From CAYMEK01 sp964389305 (GTDB lineage: Bacteria > Spirochaetota > Spirochaetia > SZUA-6 > DRHE01): 59,362 nt of DNA. How positions within the stretch are numbered: the stretch's first letter is position 1; every line of letters begins with the position of its first letter. The translations under genes and the position numbers were made by a program. The DNA lies in the NCBI GenBank assembly GCA_964389305.1, contig CAYMEK010000022.1, positions 1 through 59,362 of the forward strand, read 5' to 3'. Positions 42,210 to 50,604 of the stretch are shown here, in pieces. Below the pieces are notes generated by a model. That model was not told the origin of the DNA, searched no databases, and saw nothing but the letters and a program-made list of their open reading frames with translations.

Positions 42210-43228
42210 ATGGATAGGGCCAATCGCATCGTCCAGATAGAGGACTATATAGGGGAGCAGGCGGTGGAGCGCATCTTCAAGAAGGTCCGAAAGATCGAAG
42301 ACCTGCACGTCGTGAATGTGAGCTCCGCCTACTACGGCGGCGGAGTGGCGACCCTGCTTTCCTCTCTCACGACTCTGATGAACAGCGTGGGCCTCAAGAC
42401 CGGCTGGCGGGTCATTCAGGGCGCCCCGGGTTTTTTCAGCATCACCAAGAAGATGCACAACGCCCTTCAGGGAGGCCGTATCAACCTTTCCCGGCTGAAG
42501 AAGCAGATCTACGAGCAGATCCTGTACAGAAAACGCGGTGCGCAACCATCTGACCAGCCACGACATGATCGTAATCCACGACCCCCAGCCCCTGGGTATG
42601 ATCGGCCACTACCAGCACCATTCCCCGTGGATCTGGCGGTGCCACATAGACCTCTCCGGACCCGATCCCCAGCTCTGGGAGTACCTGCTGTCCTTAATCG
42701 AGCGCTACGACGCTGTAATCTATAGCTGCGAGGAATATAAGCAGAAAGTGGAAACGCCGCAGGTTGTTTTCATGCCGGCGATCGATCCCTTTTCCATCAC
42801 CAACCGCGAGCAGGTGTATCATTCCCTGCTCGATGAACGGGAGGAGCGTATCATCATACTGAGCGCCGAGGATAGCGCTTTGGTGAATGCCCTGCAGCGT
42901 CAAGCCGCCGTGGTGCTCCAGAAGTCCAAGAGGGAGGGATTCGGCTTGACCGTGGCAGAGGCGATGTGGAAGGGCAATCCGGTGATCGGTGGTGACGTCG
43001 GGGGGGATCCGCTACCAGATCGCCGACGGAGAGAACGGCTTTCTGGTGTCATCGGTCGAGGAGGCGGCGCAGCGGATCGTGCTGTTGCTCAAATACGGGG
43101 AGCTGCGCCGTCGAATGGGAGAGAAGGCCAGGGAGACGGTTCGCAGGAAGCTTCTGCTCAGCCGACTCCTCGAACAGTACTTGGACCTGTTTGGCTCTTT
43201 TGAGACCGTGTTTCGCCTGAGGAGGTAG
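42210..43228 (+). pseudogene. Broken trehalose glycosyltransferring synthase (TreT-like, GT4)
   Basis: Three frames together encode a GT4 trehalose synthase: VSSAYYGGGVATLLSSL (frame of 42210), VIHDPQPLGMIGHYQHHSPWIWRCHIDLS (frame of 42538) and GIRYQIADGENGFLV (frame of 42989). Each switch is +1. The first is near 42530 in an A-run (four A where three would keep frame). The second is near 43003 in a seven-G run where six would. In addition about 75 residues are missing between DPFSITNRE and the LVNALQRQAAVVLQKS block, removing the start of the nucleotide-sugar domain. The homopolymer shifts could be sequencing errors, but the internal deletion would still be disabling. Confidence 0.85.
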
Positions 43229-43279
43229 GCGAAGGCAACACTGCGCGTCCGAGCGATGAGCTGATCTCCGAGGGCCGGG

Positions 43280-46066
43280 CTAGGTTGGAGCCGAAGTTTT
43301 TTGGGGGCCGTCCAGAAGCTCCCGCACTCTTTTTGCCAGTTCCTGGCCGGTAAAGGGCTTCGGAAAAAAAGAGACTCTGCGCCCGAGTCCGGTCCGGATC
43401 TTCCGGGCCCTCTCGGGATAGCCGGAGATGAACAACACCTTCGTGTCCGGTCGCTTCTCCCCCACTGTTTCCGCCAGCTCCAGGCCGTTCAGGCCCGGCA
43501 TGACCATATCGGTCACGAGCAGGTGGATCGGACCGCGGTGGCGGCGGCAGATAGCCAGGGCTTCGGCGCCGTTGGCGGCCTCAAGCACCGAGTAGCCCTG
43601 AACCTCCAGGCTGTGGCGCAGCAGCCCGCGAACAGACAGTTCATCCTCCACCAGGCAGATCGTCTCGGAGCCCCGGGCAGGTTCGGGCTGCGGTTTCTTC
43701 TCTTCAACCGTGCTCCGGTTTTCGTGGATCCAGGGAAAGCGGATTCTGAAAGTGGTTCCTTTTCCCGGTGCGCTTTCCACCTGGATGGTTGCGTCGCTTT
43801 GTTCCACGATTCCGTACACGGTGGACAGCCCCAAGCCTGTGCCCCGGTCCGGATCCTTGGTGGTGAAAAACGGATCGTATATCCTGCTTAGGGTTTCCTC
43901 GTCCATTCCGGACCCCGTGTCGCTGACGATCAGTATCACGCAGGCCCCGGCCGAGGAAGCAGAGGCGGAAGAGCCTGGCACCCGTATTGCGGCCGGTGCG
44001 CTTTCGACGGGCAGGACGCTGTTGGCGGTTTCGATGGTCAGGGTGCCGCCCTTAGGCATGGAATCCGCCGCGTTCACCGAGAGGTTGATGATGACCTGCT
44101 CGATCTGGCCGGCATCCACCCGGATAGGGCCGAGAGCCGGATCCAGCCTGGTCTCCAGCACGATGTCCTCACCGATCAGCCGGCGCAGCAGCTTGGTCAT
44201 GTTTTCCACCAGGTTGTTCAGGTTGGTAAGCTGAGGCTGAAGCGTCTGACGGCGGCTGAAAGCGAGTAGCTGTCGTACCAGGGAAGCGCCCTTTTCGCTG
44301 GCCTTCCGGATCTCTTCGACCTGCTGCTGGCGAGGGTCCTTGCAGTCGATGGAGCTGGCCAGCAGCTCGCTGAAGCCCTTGATCACGGTAAGGATATTGT
44401 TGAAGTCGTGAGCCACTCCTCCGGCCAGCCGGCCGACGGCCTCCATTTTCCGGGATTGACGCAGCTGCTGTTCCAGTTCGGCTTTCGAGCTGACGTCGAT
44501 AAAGCTGGCCATACCGCAGATCGGGGTGCCGGACTCATCCCGCACCAGGCTGGCGGAGACCTGGGCCTGGAAACAGGAGCCGTCCGGCCTGCGGGCCTCC
44601 AGCTCGCCGACCCAGGCTCCCTCCTCCATCAACGTCCGCACAACCAGCTCCGCCTCCGCCTCGTTTTTCCAGAACTCCACGGCTCTCCTGCCCAGCACCT
44701 CCTCCGGTTTCCGGTATGCCCACAGGGAAACAAAAGAGCTATTGGCGTAGGTGAGCCTGCCCTCCAGGTCCATCATGGCGATGCCGTTGATGGAAGAGGC
44801 AATGGCGTTTTCCTTGATGCGCAGCTCCTGCTCGGCCTGTTTGCGCTCGGTCACGTCGGTCAGAAAGTTCAACGTGGCCGGCCTGCCTTCCCAGGAGATC
44901 CGTACGGCGCTGATCTCAAGCCAGCGGGTGTTGGCTCTCCGGTCGAGGATGCGGAAGCAGTAGGTCTCGGGAAACTCCCGGCCTTCCAACCTGTTCAGGT
45001 GACGCTCGACAACCATATCCCTGTCTTCGGGGTGCACGATTTCCGCGAAGGGCGTGGCGGCCAGCTCTTCCCGGCTGCAGCCGACCAGCTCCAGCGCCTT
45101 GGGATTGAAAAATTTCAACATCCCGTCCTGAGCCACCACGATCGCCTCGTTGGCGTTTTCCACCACCAGCCGGTACTCCTCTTCCGATTTGCGCAACCTC
45201 TCTTCCGCACGCTTCAGCTCGGTGATGTCCCGGGCGATGCCGGCGCGCCTGTCCACCTTGCCCTCGCCGTTTTTGATGGGAAAACTCTGGCTCTGCACCC
45301 AGCGCTCGCTCCCGTCGGGTCGGATGAGCCGGAAAGTCTCGTGGAAGATCTCCTCGCTCGCGAACCTTCGGAGGTGGTAGTCCCGCAGCAGCCGCTCCCG
45401 GTCCTGCGGATGGATCCCTTCGAAATGCGAGCTGGGGTGCCGGTACAGGCTCTTGCAGGATTTTCCCCACACCCTCTCGTAGGAAGGGCTGACGTACAGG
45501 AAGCGCTCGGCGGTACGCAGCCAGAACACGTCCTGGAGGTTCTCCACCAGCTGCTGGAAGATCTGCTCGCTCCGGCGCAGCGTCTCTTCCATCCGGACGC
45601 GCTGGGTGATGTCATTGTGTACCCCGACGGTGCCGACAGGCTGGCCGCTCTCGCCGAGCAGGGGCACGATCACCGCTTCGCAGATCCGCAGCTCTCCATC
45701 CTTGCGCCTCAGCCGCAGCTCCCCCTCCCAGCGTCCCTGTTTCAGAGCGGTCTCGAGGATCTGAGCTGCGAGCCCCTCAGGGTCCTCCCCAGGCCAGTTG
45801 AAGGCTTGCGGAGGTGGCTTCCCCAGTACCTCGTCCCTGGAGTAGCCCGTGTTTTTCTCGGCTGCGGGGTTCAGATCGGTGATGCGTCCCTGCAGGTCGG
45901 TGACCACCACGCCGTCGTTGGTGTTCTTGAACAAGGATAGCTCCTGGCGAAGCAGTTTCTCCGTTCTGAGCTGCTCGGCTTCCCGGGCCGTAAGCTCTTC
46001 TACTCGCTGCTGGAGCTCGTCTCTGCTCGGATTATTCGAATCCATGGTTTGCTCAGGTTTGCACAT
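43280..46066 (-). CDS. PAS-rich hybrid histidine kinase with C-terminal receiver
   Basis: A 928-residue cytosolic kinase without membrane segments. A short coiled coil (about 15-45) leads to four PAS domains (about 45-165, 168-290, 295-415 and 420-540). These are followed by HisKA with His in GGVAHDFNNILTVIKG, an ATPase domain (DTGSGMDEE, GTGLGLSTVYG) and a receiver (about 800-920) with Asp in LLVTDMVMPGLNG. Start at 46066 or 46045 (MDSNNPS) cannot be separated, since neither has a strong ribosome site. Multiple PAS domains suggest sensing of redox, oxygen or small ligands. It is divergent from a sigma-54 activator. Confidence 0.92.
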   Translation of the reverse strand: MCKPEQTMDSNNPSRDELQQRVEELTAREAEQLRTEKLLRQELSLFKNTNDGVVVTDLQGRITDLNPAAEKNTGYSRDEVLGKPPPQAFNWPGEDPEGLAAQILETALKQGRWEGELRLRRKDGELRICEAVIVPLLGESGQPVGTVGVHNDITQRVRMEETLRRSEQIFQQLVENLQDVFWLRTAERFLYVSPSYERVWGKSCKSLYRHPSSHFEGIHPQDRERLLRDYHLRRFASEEIFHETFRLIRPDGSERWVQSQSFPIKNGEGKVDRRAGIARDITELKRAEERLRKSEEEYRLVVENANEAIVVAQDGMLKFFNPKALELVGCSREELAATPFAEIVHPEDRDMVVERHLNRLEGREFPETYCFRILDRRANTRWLEISAVRISWEGRPATLNFLTDVTERKQAEQELRIKENAIASSINGIAMMDLEGRLTYANSSFVSLWAYRKPEEVLGRRAVEFWKNEAEAELVVRTLMEEGAWVGELEARRPDGSCFQAQVSASLVRDESGTPICGMASFIDVSSKAELEQQLRQSRKMEAVGRLAGGVAHDFNNILTVIKGFSELLASSIDCKDPRQQQVEEIRKASEKGASLVRQLLAFSRRQTLQPQLTNLNNLVENMTKLLRRLIGEDIVLETRLDPALGPIRVDAGQIEQVIINLSVNAADSMPKGGTLTIETANSVLPVESAPAAIRVPGSSASASSAGACVILIVSDTGSGMDEETLSRIYDPFFTTKDPDRGTGLGLSTVYGIVEQSDATIQVESAPGKGTTFRIRFPWIHENRSTVEEKKPQPEPARGSETICLVEDELSVRGLLRHSLEVQGYSVLEAANGAEALAICRRHRGPIHLLVTDMVMPGLNGLELAETVGEKRPDTKVLFISGYPERARKIRTGLGRRVSFFPKPFTGQELAKRVRELLDGPQKTSAPT

Positions 46067-46327
46067 CTAGTTCATCGGTCCCGGACACTTATTATTTGAG
46101 AAAGCATGAGTTTGGTCTACCTGCCTTGGCTGTAATATTACCGGTCGCATGTGGCGGGCTGCCTGTTATGGGCGGATACTCTTCGTAATCAGAAAAAACA
46201 GGAACCTTAACCTCTTTGGATTATTGTTACCCGAGCAGCGTCCCGCACATTATAAAGCTGAGAGTCGAAAGAACCTTGCGGAAGATTTTCGATTTCTACG
46301 ACTCTGATGACAGGACAAGGAGCTGGA

Positions 46328-47263
46328 ATGTATCCAGAGGTCATGATCGGCGAAAGCCTCACCACGAAAAAGCTTGAGGAGCAGATCGAAAAGGTTGCGC
46401 CTCTTACGGTGACGGTGCTGATAACCGGAGAAACGGGAACCGGCAAAGACCTGGCGGCCACTCGGATTCATCAGCTCAGCGGAAGGTCCCGTGGACCGTT
46501 CGTGCCGGTGAACATGGGAGCGATCCCGAGGGAGCTGGTCGCCAGTACGCTGTTCGGGCACGAGAGGGGGTCTTTCACCGGGGCGGACAGGCAGACTGGC
46601 GGGCTGTTCGAGCGGGCCCGGGGTGGAACGCTGTTTCTCGATGAGATCGAGACCACAGACGAAAAGACCCAGATCAGCCTGCTGCGGGTGCTGGAGACAA
46701 AGCGCTTCCAACGAGTCGGCGGCAGCGATTTTATCGATACGGATGTACGCATCCTGGCCGCCAGCAACCAGAATCTGCGTGAGGCGATCCGGGAGGGCTC
46801 GTTTCGGGAGGATCTGTATTATCGGCTCAACGTGTTCGCCATCGAAGTACCTCCGCTCAGGAAAAGGGGAGCGGATGTCCTGCTTCTGGCCGGTTATTTC
46901 CTGAAGCACTACAGTAGAGAGCTGGATAAAAATGTTACCAGGATTTCGCCGGAGGCGGAAAAGCTCCTTACCTCGTACAAGTGGCCCGGCAACGTCCGGG
47001 AGCTGGAGAACCTCATGCTGCGCGCTGTTGTTTCGGCGACAGGCGACACCGTCACAGACCGGCTTTTAGCCAGGACCGAGAACAGGGGGGCATCCACAAG
47101 AGACAGAGTAAAGATCGAGGTAGGTAGCTCGCTGGAGTCGTTGGAGCGGACCTTGATCAAATTGACCCTGGACAAGGTCCTTGGCAGCAAAACCTTGGCG
47201 GCGGAGATGCTGGGCCTAAGCCGCAAAGGCATCTACAACAAGATGAAGCGCTATAACCTGTAG
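46328..47263 (+). CDS. Sigma-54 activator (AAA+) without N-terminal sensory domain
   Basis: A 311-residue transcription activator. The start MYPEVMIG has AAGGAG at 5 bases. An upstream in-frame codon at 46307 lacks one. Walker A GETGTGKD, Walker B GGTLFLDEIE, the sigma-54 contact loop as GSFTGA (consensus GAFTGA), the arginine-finger region FREDLYYRLN and a Fis-type helix-turn-helix (LAAEMLGLSRKGIYNKM) are present. No receiver, GAF or PAS domain precedes the AAA+ core, so it resembles PspF-like activators controlled by a partner protein. Three sigma-54-like promoters lie in this window. Confidence 0.92.
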   Translation: MYPEVMIGESLTTKKLEEQIEKVAPLTVTVLITGETGTGKDLAATRIHQLSGRSRGPFVPVNMGAIPRELVASTLFGHERGSFTGADRQTGGLFERARGGTLFLDEIETTDEKTQISLLRVLETKRFQRVGGSDFIDTDVRILAASNQNLREAIREGSFREDLYYRLNVFAIEVPPLRKRGADVLLLAGYFLKHYSRELDKNVTRISPEAEKLLTSYKWPGNVRELENLMLRAVVSATGDTVTDRLLARTENRGASTRDRVKIEVGSSLESLERTLIKLTLDKVLGSKTLAAEMLGLSRKGIYNKMKRYNL

Positions 47264-47371
47264 TGTTCAGGCGTAGGTGTAGACCTGCCGGCCCTGATAG
47301 ATCCTCTGACGGCCATGTCGTATTCTCACTTCTTCGGTCGTAACCGTCTTTAATAGGCCGGTTATCCCTCT

Positions 47372-48043
47372 TCAGAGCTGCACGATGCCCATCTTAATCG
47401 CGTATTTGATCAACCCGGCTTTATTGTGGATCTGGACCTTGTTCATGATGTTGTTGATATGAACATGCACCGTGTTGGGCGAGATGCTCAGCTCGTAGGC
47501 GATTTCTTTTTCCGTCAGTCCCTGGCATATGCGCTTCAGGATTTCGGTCTGCCGCCTGGTGAGATCCGTTTCCAGGACTTGAAGGTCTTCACCGTTTCGC
47601 TCCTGGAGGAACTCCTGGGCCAGGTAGCCGCCGACTTTGGGGCTAAAGTAGTAGCCGCCTCTGTAGATTTCCTCAACGGCCTGCACGATCTCCTCCGCAG
47701 CAGATTCTTTGAGGATATAGCCCTTGGCCCCCGCCCGGATGGCCCGCTCCACCAGGATCTTTTCGTCGTACATGCTCAGGAACACGACCTTTACCGGACC
47801 GTGTCGGTTGAACAGACGTCCTATGGTTTCTATGCCGTCCAGCTCGGGCATCTCGAGATCGAGGATGAACACATCCACAGGCTTGTTGCGGGCCAGTTCC
47901 AGGACTTCTTTGCCGTTCGAAGCCTCGCCTACAATGTAGATATTCTCCGCCAACCTTTGTATGATGGCCTTGATCCCGTCTCGTACCACGGCGTGGTCGT
48001 CCGCTAAAACCACTCTGATCTGTCGTCCCATTTTGTTGTCCAT
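47372..48043 (-). CDS. NarL/FixJ-type response regulator
   Basis: A 223-residue regulator. Receiver with ADDH near the start, phosphoacceptor Asp in VFILDLEMPELDG and Lys in GYILKES. LuxR-type helix-turn-helix at the C-terminus (LTRRQTEILKRICQGLTEKEIAYEL). I prefer MDNKMGR at 48043. MGRQ at 48031 is possible, and the longer frame overlaps pfpI. It lies 55 bases after pfpI in the same direction, perhaps the last gene of a ubiB-ftsH-pfpI unit. No partner kinase is adjacent. The PAS hybrid kinase at 43280 is a candidate. Confidence 0.9.
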   Translation of the reverse strand: MDNKMGRQIRVVLADDHAVVRDGIKAIIQRLAENIYIVGEASNGKEVLELARNKPVDVFILDLEMPELDGIETIGRLFNRHGPVKVVFLSMYDEKILVERAIRAGAKGYILKESAAEEIVQAVEEIYRGGYYFSPKVGGYLAQEFLQERNGEDLQVLETDLTRRQTEILKRICQGLTEKEIAYELSISPNTVHVHINNIMNKVQIHNKAGLIKYAIKMGIVQL

Positions 48044-48098
48044 TATACCGCTAGACCGGTGCTCTGTGCCATCGGCTGCTCCGGCTTTTTCCTCAGGA

Positions 48099-48617
48099 TC
48101 ATTCACCCAGCCTCTCGAGGATTGCCAGGCAGAAGGCGGGCAGGTCGTCCGGTTTTCGGGAGGTGATGAGGTTGTCATCTACAACCACCTCCCGGTCCAG
48201 CCATTCGGCTCCGGCATTCTCCATGTCGTCCCGGATCGAATAGAAACTGGTCGCTTTCCTGCCTTCCAGAATCCCCGCGGAGGCAAGCATCCAGCCGCCG
48301 TGACAGATCGCGGCTACGGGTTTCCCCTGATCGAACATGCTTCGAGTCAGATCCACCATGGCCCTGCTGCGCCGCATCCTGTCCGGGGAGTAGCCCCCCG
48401 GGATGATCAGGGCGTCGAAATCTCCGGCGTCGATCTGTTCAGCGCTTGCATCGGAGTGAGCTGGAAGGCCGTGCTTGCCATGGTAGCTCCCCTTCTTGGG
48501 AGCCACGCTGAGCACCTCGAAGCCCGCTTCCCGCATGCGATGGTACGGATACCAGTACTCCAGATCCTCGTACAGGTCTTCCAGCATTATGAGAACTCTG
48601 ACTTTCTTCTCAGCCAC
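48099..48617 (-). CDS. DJ-1/PfpI-family protein
   Basis: A 172-residue cytosolic protein of the PfpI/YhbO type. The nucleophile elbow is Cys105-His106 in AAICHGGWML, an early Glu lies in YEDLEYWYP and the strand FDALIIPGGYSPDRMR is typical. Family members are reported as proteases or as deglycases/glyoxalases protecting against carbonyl stress. The activity here is undecided. Starts 23 bases after the ftsH stop, so probably co-transcribed with that protease. Confidence 0.92.
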   Translation of the reverse strand: MAEKKVRVLIMLEDLYEDLEYWYPYHRMREAGFEVLSVAPKKGSYHGKHGLPAHSDASAEQIDAGDFDALIIPGGYSPDRMRRSRAMVDLTRSMFDQGKPVAAICHGGWMLASAGILEGRKATSFYSIRDDMENAGAEWLDREVVVDDNLITSRKPDDLPAFCLAILERLGE

Positions 48618-48640
48618 CGAAGCCGCCTCCTTCCCAGCCT

Positions 48641-50560
48641 TTAGGCTTTTGCTTTAACCGCCCTCTCCTCTCCTACCAGGGCCTGTACCTCTTCGCCATC
48701 CAGCACCTCTTTCTCCAGCAGCTCGCCGGCCACCCTGTCCAGCTTGTCCTCGTGCTCGTTCAAGGTACTCGCCGCCCGCTGGTAGGCGCGGGTGAGGATT
48801 TTCGTTACTTCCTCGTCGATTTCCCGGGCTGTGGCTTCGCTGTACTCCCGGGGCCTGCCGATCTCCTCGCCAAGGAACACGTGCTGCCGCTGAGTGCCCA
48901 GGGCCTGGTGCTGGAGACGCTCACTCATTCCCCAGTCCAGCACCATTTTACGGGCGAGCTGGGTGGCCTGCTTGAGGTCGTTTTCCGCCCCGCTGGTAAT
49001 AGAGCCGTTCTTGAGTTCCTCGGCCACCCGGCCGCCCATCATCACGGCTAGGCGGTCGAGAAGATAGCTCTTGTCGTATATGTACTTGTCCCGTTCGGGA
49101 AGCTGTTGCGTAACTCCCATGGAGCGGGAGCGGGGAATGATGGTAACCTTGTGGATCGGATCGGTATGAGGAAGCAGCACGGCCAGCAGGGCGTGGCCGC
49201 TCTCATGATAGGCCAGCAGCTTCTTTTCCTCCTGGGTCAAGGCCATGTTCGATCGCTCCAATCCGAGCAGGATCTTGTCGAAAGCCTCATCTATCTCGCT
49301 TTGGCTGATAGCGCGCTTTTTCTTCCTGGCCGCGATCAGGGCGGCCTCGTTGAGCAGGTTTTCCAGATCGGCTCCGGTGAATCCGGGGGTGCTGCGGGCT
49401 ACCTTTTCCAGGTCCACGTCCTTGGTAATGGGCTTGCCTCGGATGTGGATCTTGAGGATCTCCGCCCTGTCCTTCATCGTGGGCATGTCAACGGTGATCC
49501 GTCGGTCGAAGCGCCCGGGGCGCAGGAGGGCCGGATCGAGAATGTCCGGCCGGTTGGTGGCCGCCAGGATGATGACACTCTCCTGTGGCTCGAAGCCATC
49601 CATTTCGGAAAGAAGCTGGTTCAGAGTCTGCTCCCGTTCGTCATGGCCGCCTCCGAGCCCGGCGCCTCGATGCCGTCCTATGGAGTCCAGCTCGTCGATG
49701 AACACAATGCTCGGAGAGTTCCTCTTGGCGTCCTTGAACAGATTACGGACGCGGGAAGCCCCCACGCCCACGAACATCTCCATGAAGTCCGACCCCGTGA
49801 TGCTGAAAAAGGGCACATTCGCCTCTCCGGCCACGGCTCTGGCCAACAGGGTTTTCCCGGAGCCCGGCGGGCCGACCAGGAGCACTCCTTTGGGATTCTT
49901 GGCCCCGATATAGCGGAACATCCGGGGATTTTTCAGGTACTCCACGATCTCGTGCAGCTCCCGTTTGGCCGAATCGATCCCGGCCACATCGTCAAAAGTC
50001 GTGCTCTCCTTGGACCGCTGGTACAGGCGTGCCTTACTCTTTCCCACCGAAAACATGTTCTGCCCCTGTGTTCTCATGTTCCGGTAGAAGGAGTAGAAGA
50101 GCCAGATAAGAATAACAAAGGGCAGGAATCCAATCAGGGTACCGATCCAGGAGCCGTTTCCGGCAGGCTTGGTGATAACCTCCACGCCGTTGGACCTGAG
50201 CAGGGAGAACAGCTCCCTGTCACCGAAAGAGGGAAGGTAGGTTACAAACCGCGAAGGCACCTGTTCTCCCTGCTGGGGAGGCGATACCGCAGCCGGATTC
50301 TTGAAGGTGCCCGTGATCTTCTCTCCCTGCACCGTGATGCGCTGGACGTTGTTCTGCTCGAGCTGCTCTCTGAAGGTGGTGTAGGGTATCTCAGAAACGT
50401 TCCCCCGTCCCAGGCTGGTGAATAGCCAGGGCAGCAGAAACACAGCTACAATGACCAGAAAAATGATCAGAGTCCTCGAGAGCTTCAGATTCCGGAAAGG
50501 ACTCTGATCCTGATTTGGACCCTGCTTTGGTCCGTTGTAGTGCCGATTGTTACCGTTCAT
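48641..50560 (-). CDS. ftsH: ATP-dependent zinc metalloprotease FtsH
   Basis: A 639-residue membrane-bound AAA protease. Membrane segments at about 30-50 and 138-160 frame a periplasmic domain of about 85 residues. AAA motifs: GPPGSGKT, FIDELDSIGR and the second region of homology ATNRPDILDPALLRPGRFD. Zinc motif HESGH with a distal Asp. FtsH degrades short-lived cytosolic regulators and damaged membrane proteins. It is framed by an upstream UbiB-like kinase gene (44 bases) and downstream pfpI. A polar N-terminal extension (NGNNRHYNGPKQGPNQDQ) is longer than usual. Confidence 0.97.
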   Translation of the reverse strand: MNGNNRHYNGPKQGPNQDQSPFRNLKLSRTLIIFLVIVAVFLLPWLFTSLGRGNVSEIPYTTFREQLEQNNVQRITVQGEKITGTFKNPAAVSPPQQGEQVPSRFVTYLPSFGDRELFSLLRSNGVEVITKPAGNGSWIGTLIGFLPFVILIWLFYSFYRNMRTQGQNMFSVGKSKARLYQRSKESTTFDDVAGIDSAKRELHEIVEYLKNPRMFRYIGAKNPKGVLLVGPPGSGKTLLARAVAGEANVPFFSITGSDFMEMFVGVGASRVRNLFKDAKRNSPSIVFIDELDSIGRHRGAGLGGGHDEREQTLNQLLSEMDGFEPQESVIILAATNRPDILDPALLRPGRFDRRITVDMPTMKDRAEILKIHIRGKPITKDVDLEKVARSTPGFTGADLENLLNEAALIAARKKKRAISQSEIDEAFDKILLGLERSNMALTQEEKKLLAYHESGHALLAVLLPHTDPIHKVTIIPRSRSMGVTQQLPERDKYIYDKSYLLDRLAVMMGGRVAEELKNGSITSGAENDLKQATQLARKMVLDWGMSERLQHQALGTQRQHVFLGEEIGRPREYSEATAREIDEEVTKILTRAYQRAASTLNEHEDKLDRVAGELLEKEVLDGEEVQALVGEERAVKAKA

Positions 50561-50604
50561 AGATTATCTCTCCATATAGATTCATGCACAATTCGTGCCA
50601 TAAG

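Noticed and set aside
44408..45940. 510-codon open frame opposite the PAS hybrid kinase
   Set aside because: Antisense shadow of a multidomain kinase with complete motifs.
47341..47364. TAACCG/CGGTTA inverted repeat between convergent genes
   Set aside because: Six-base arms with a 12-base loop and no T-run are too weak for a terminator call.
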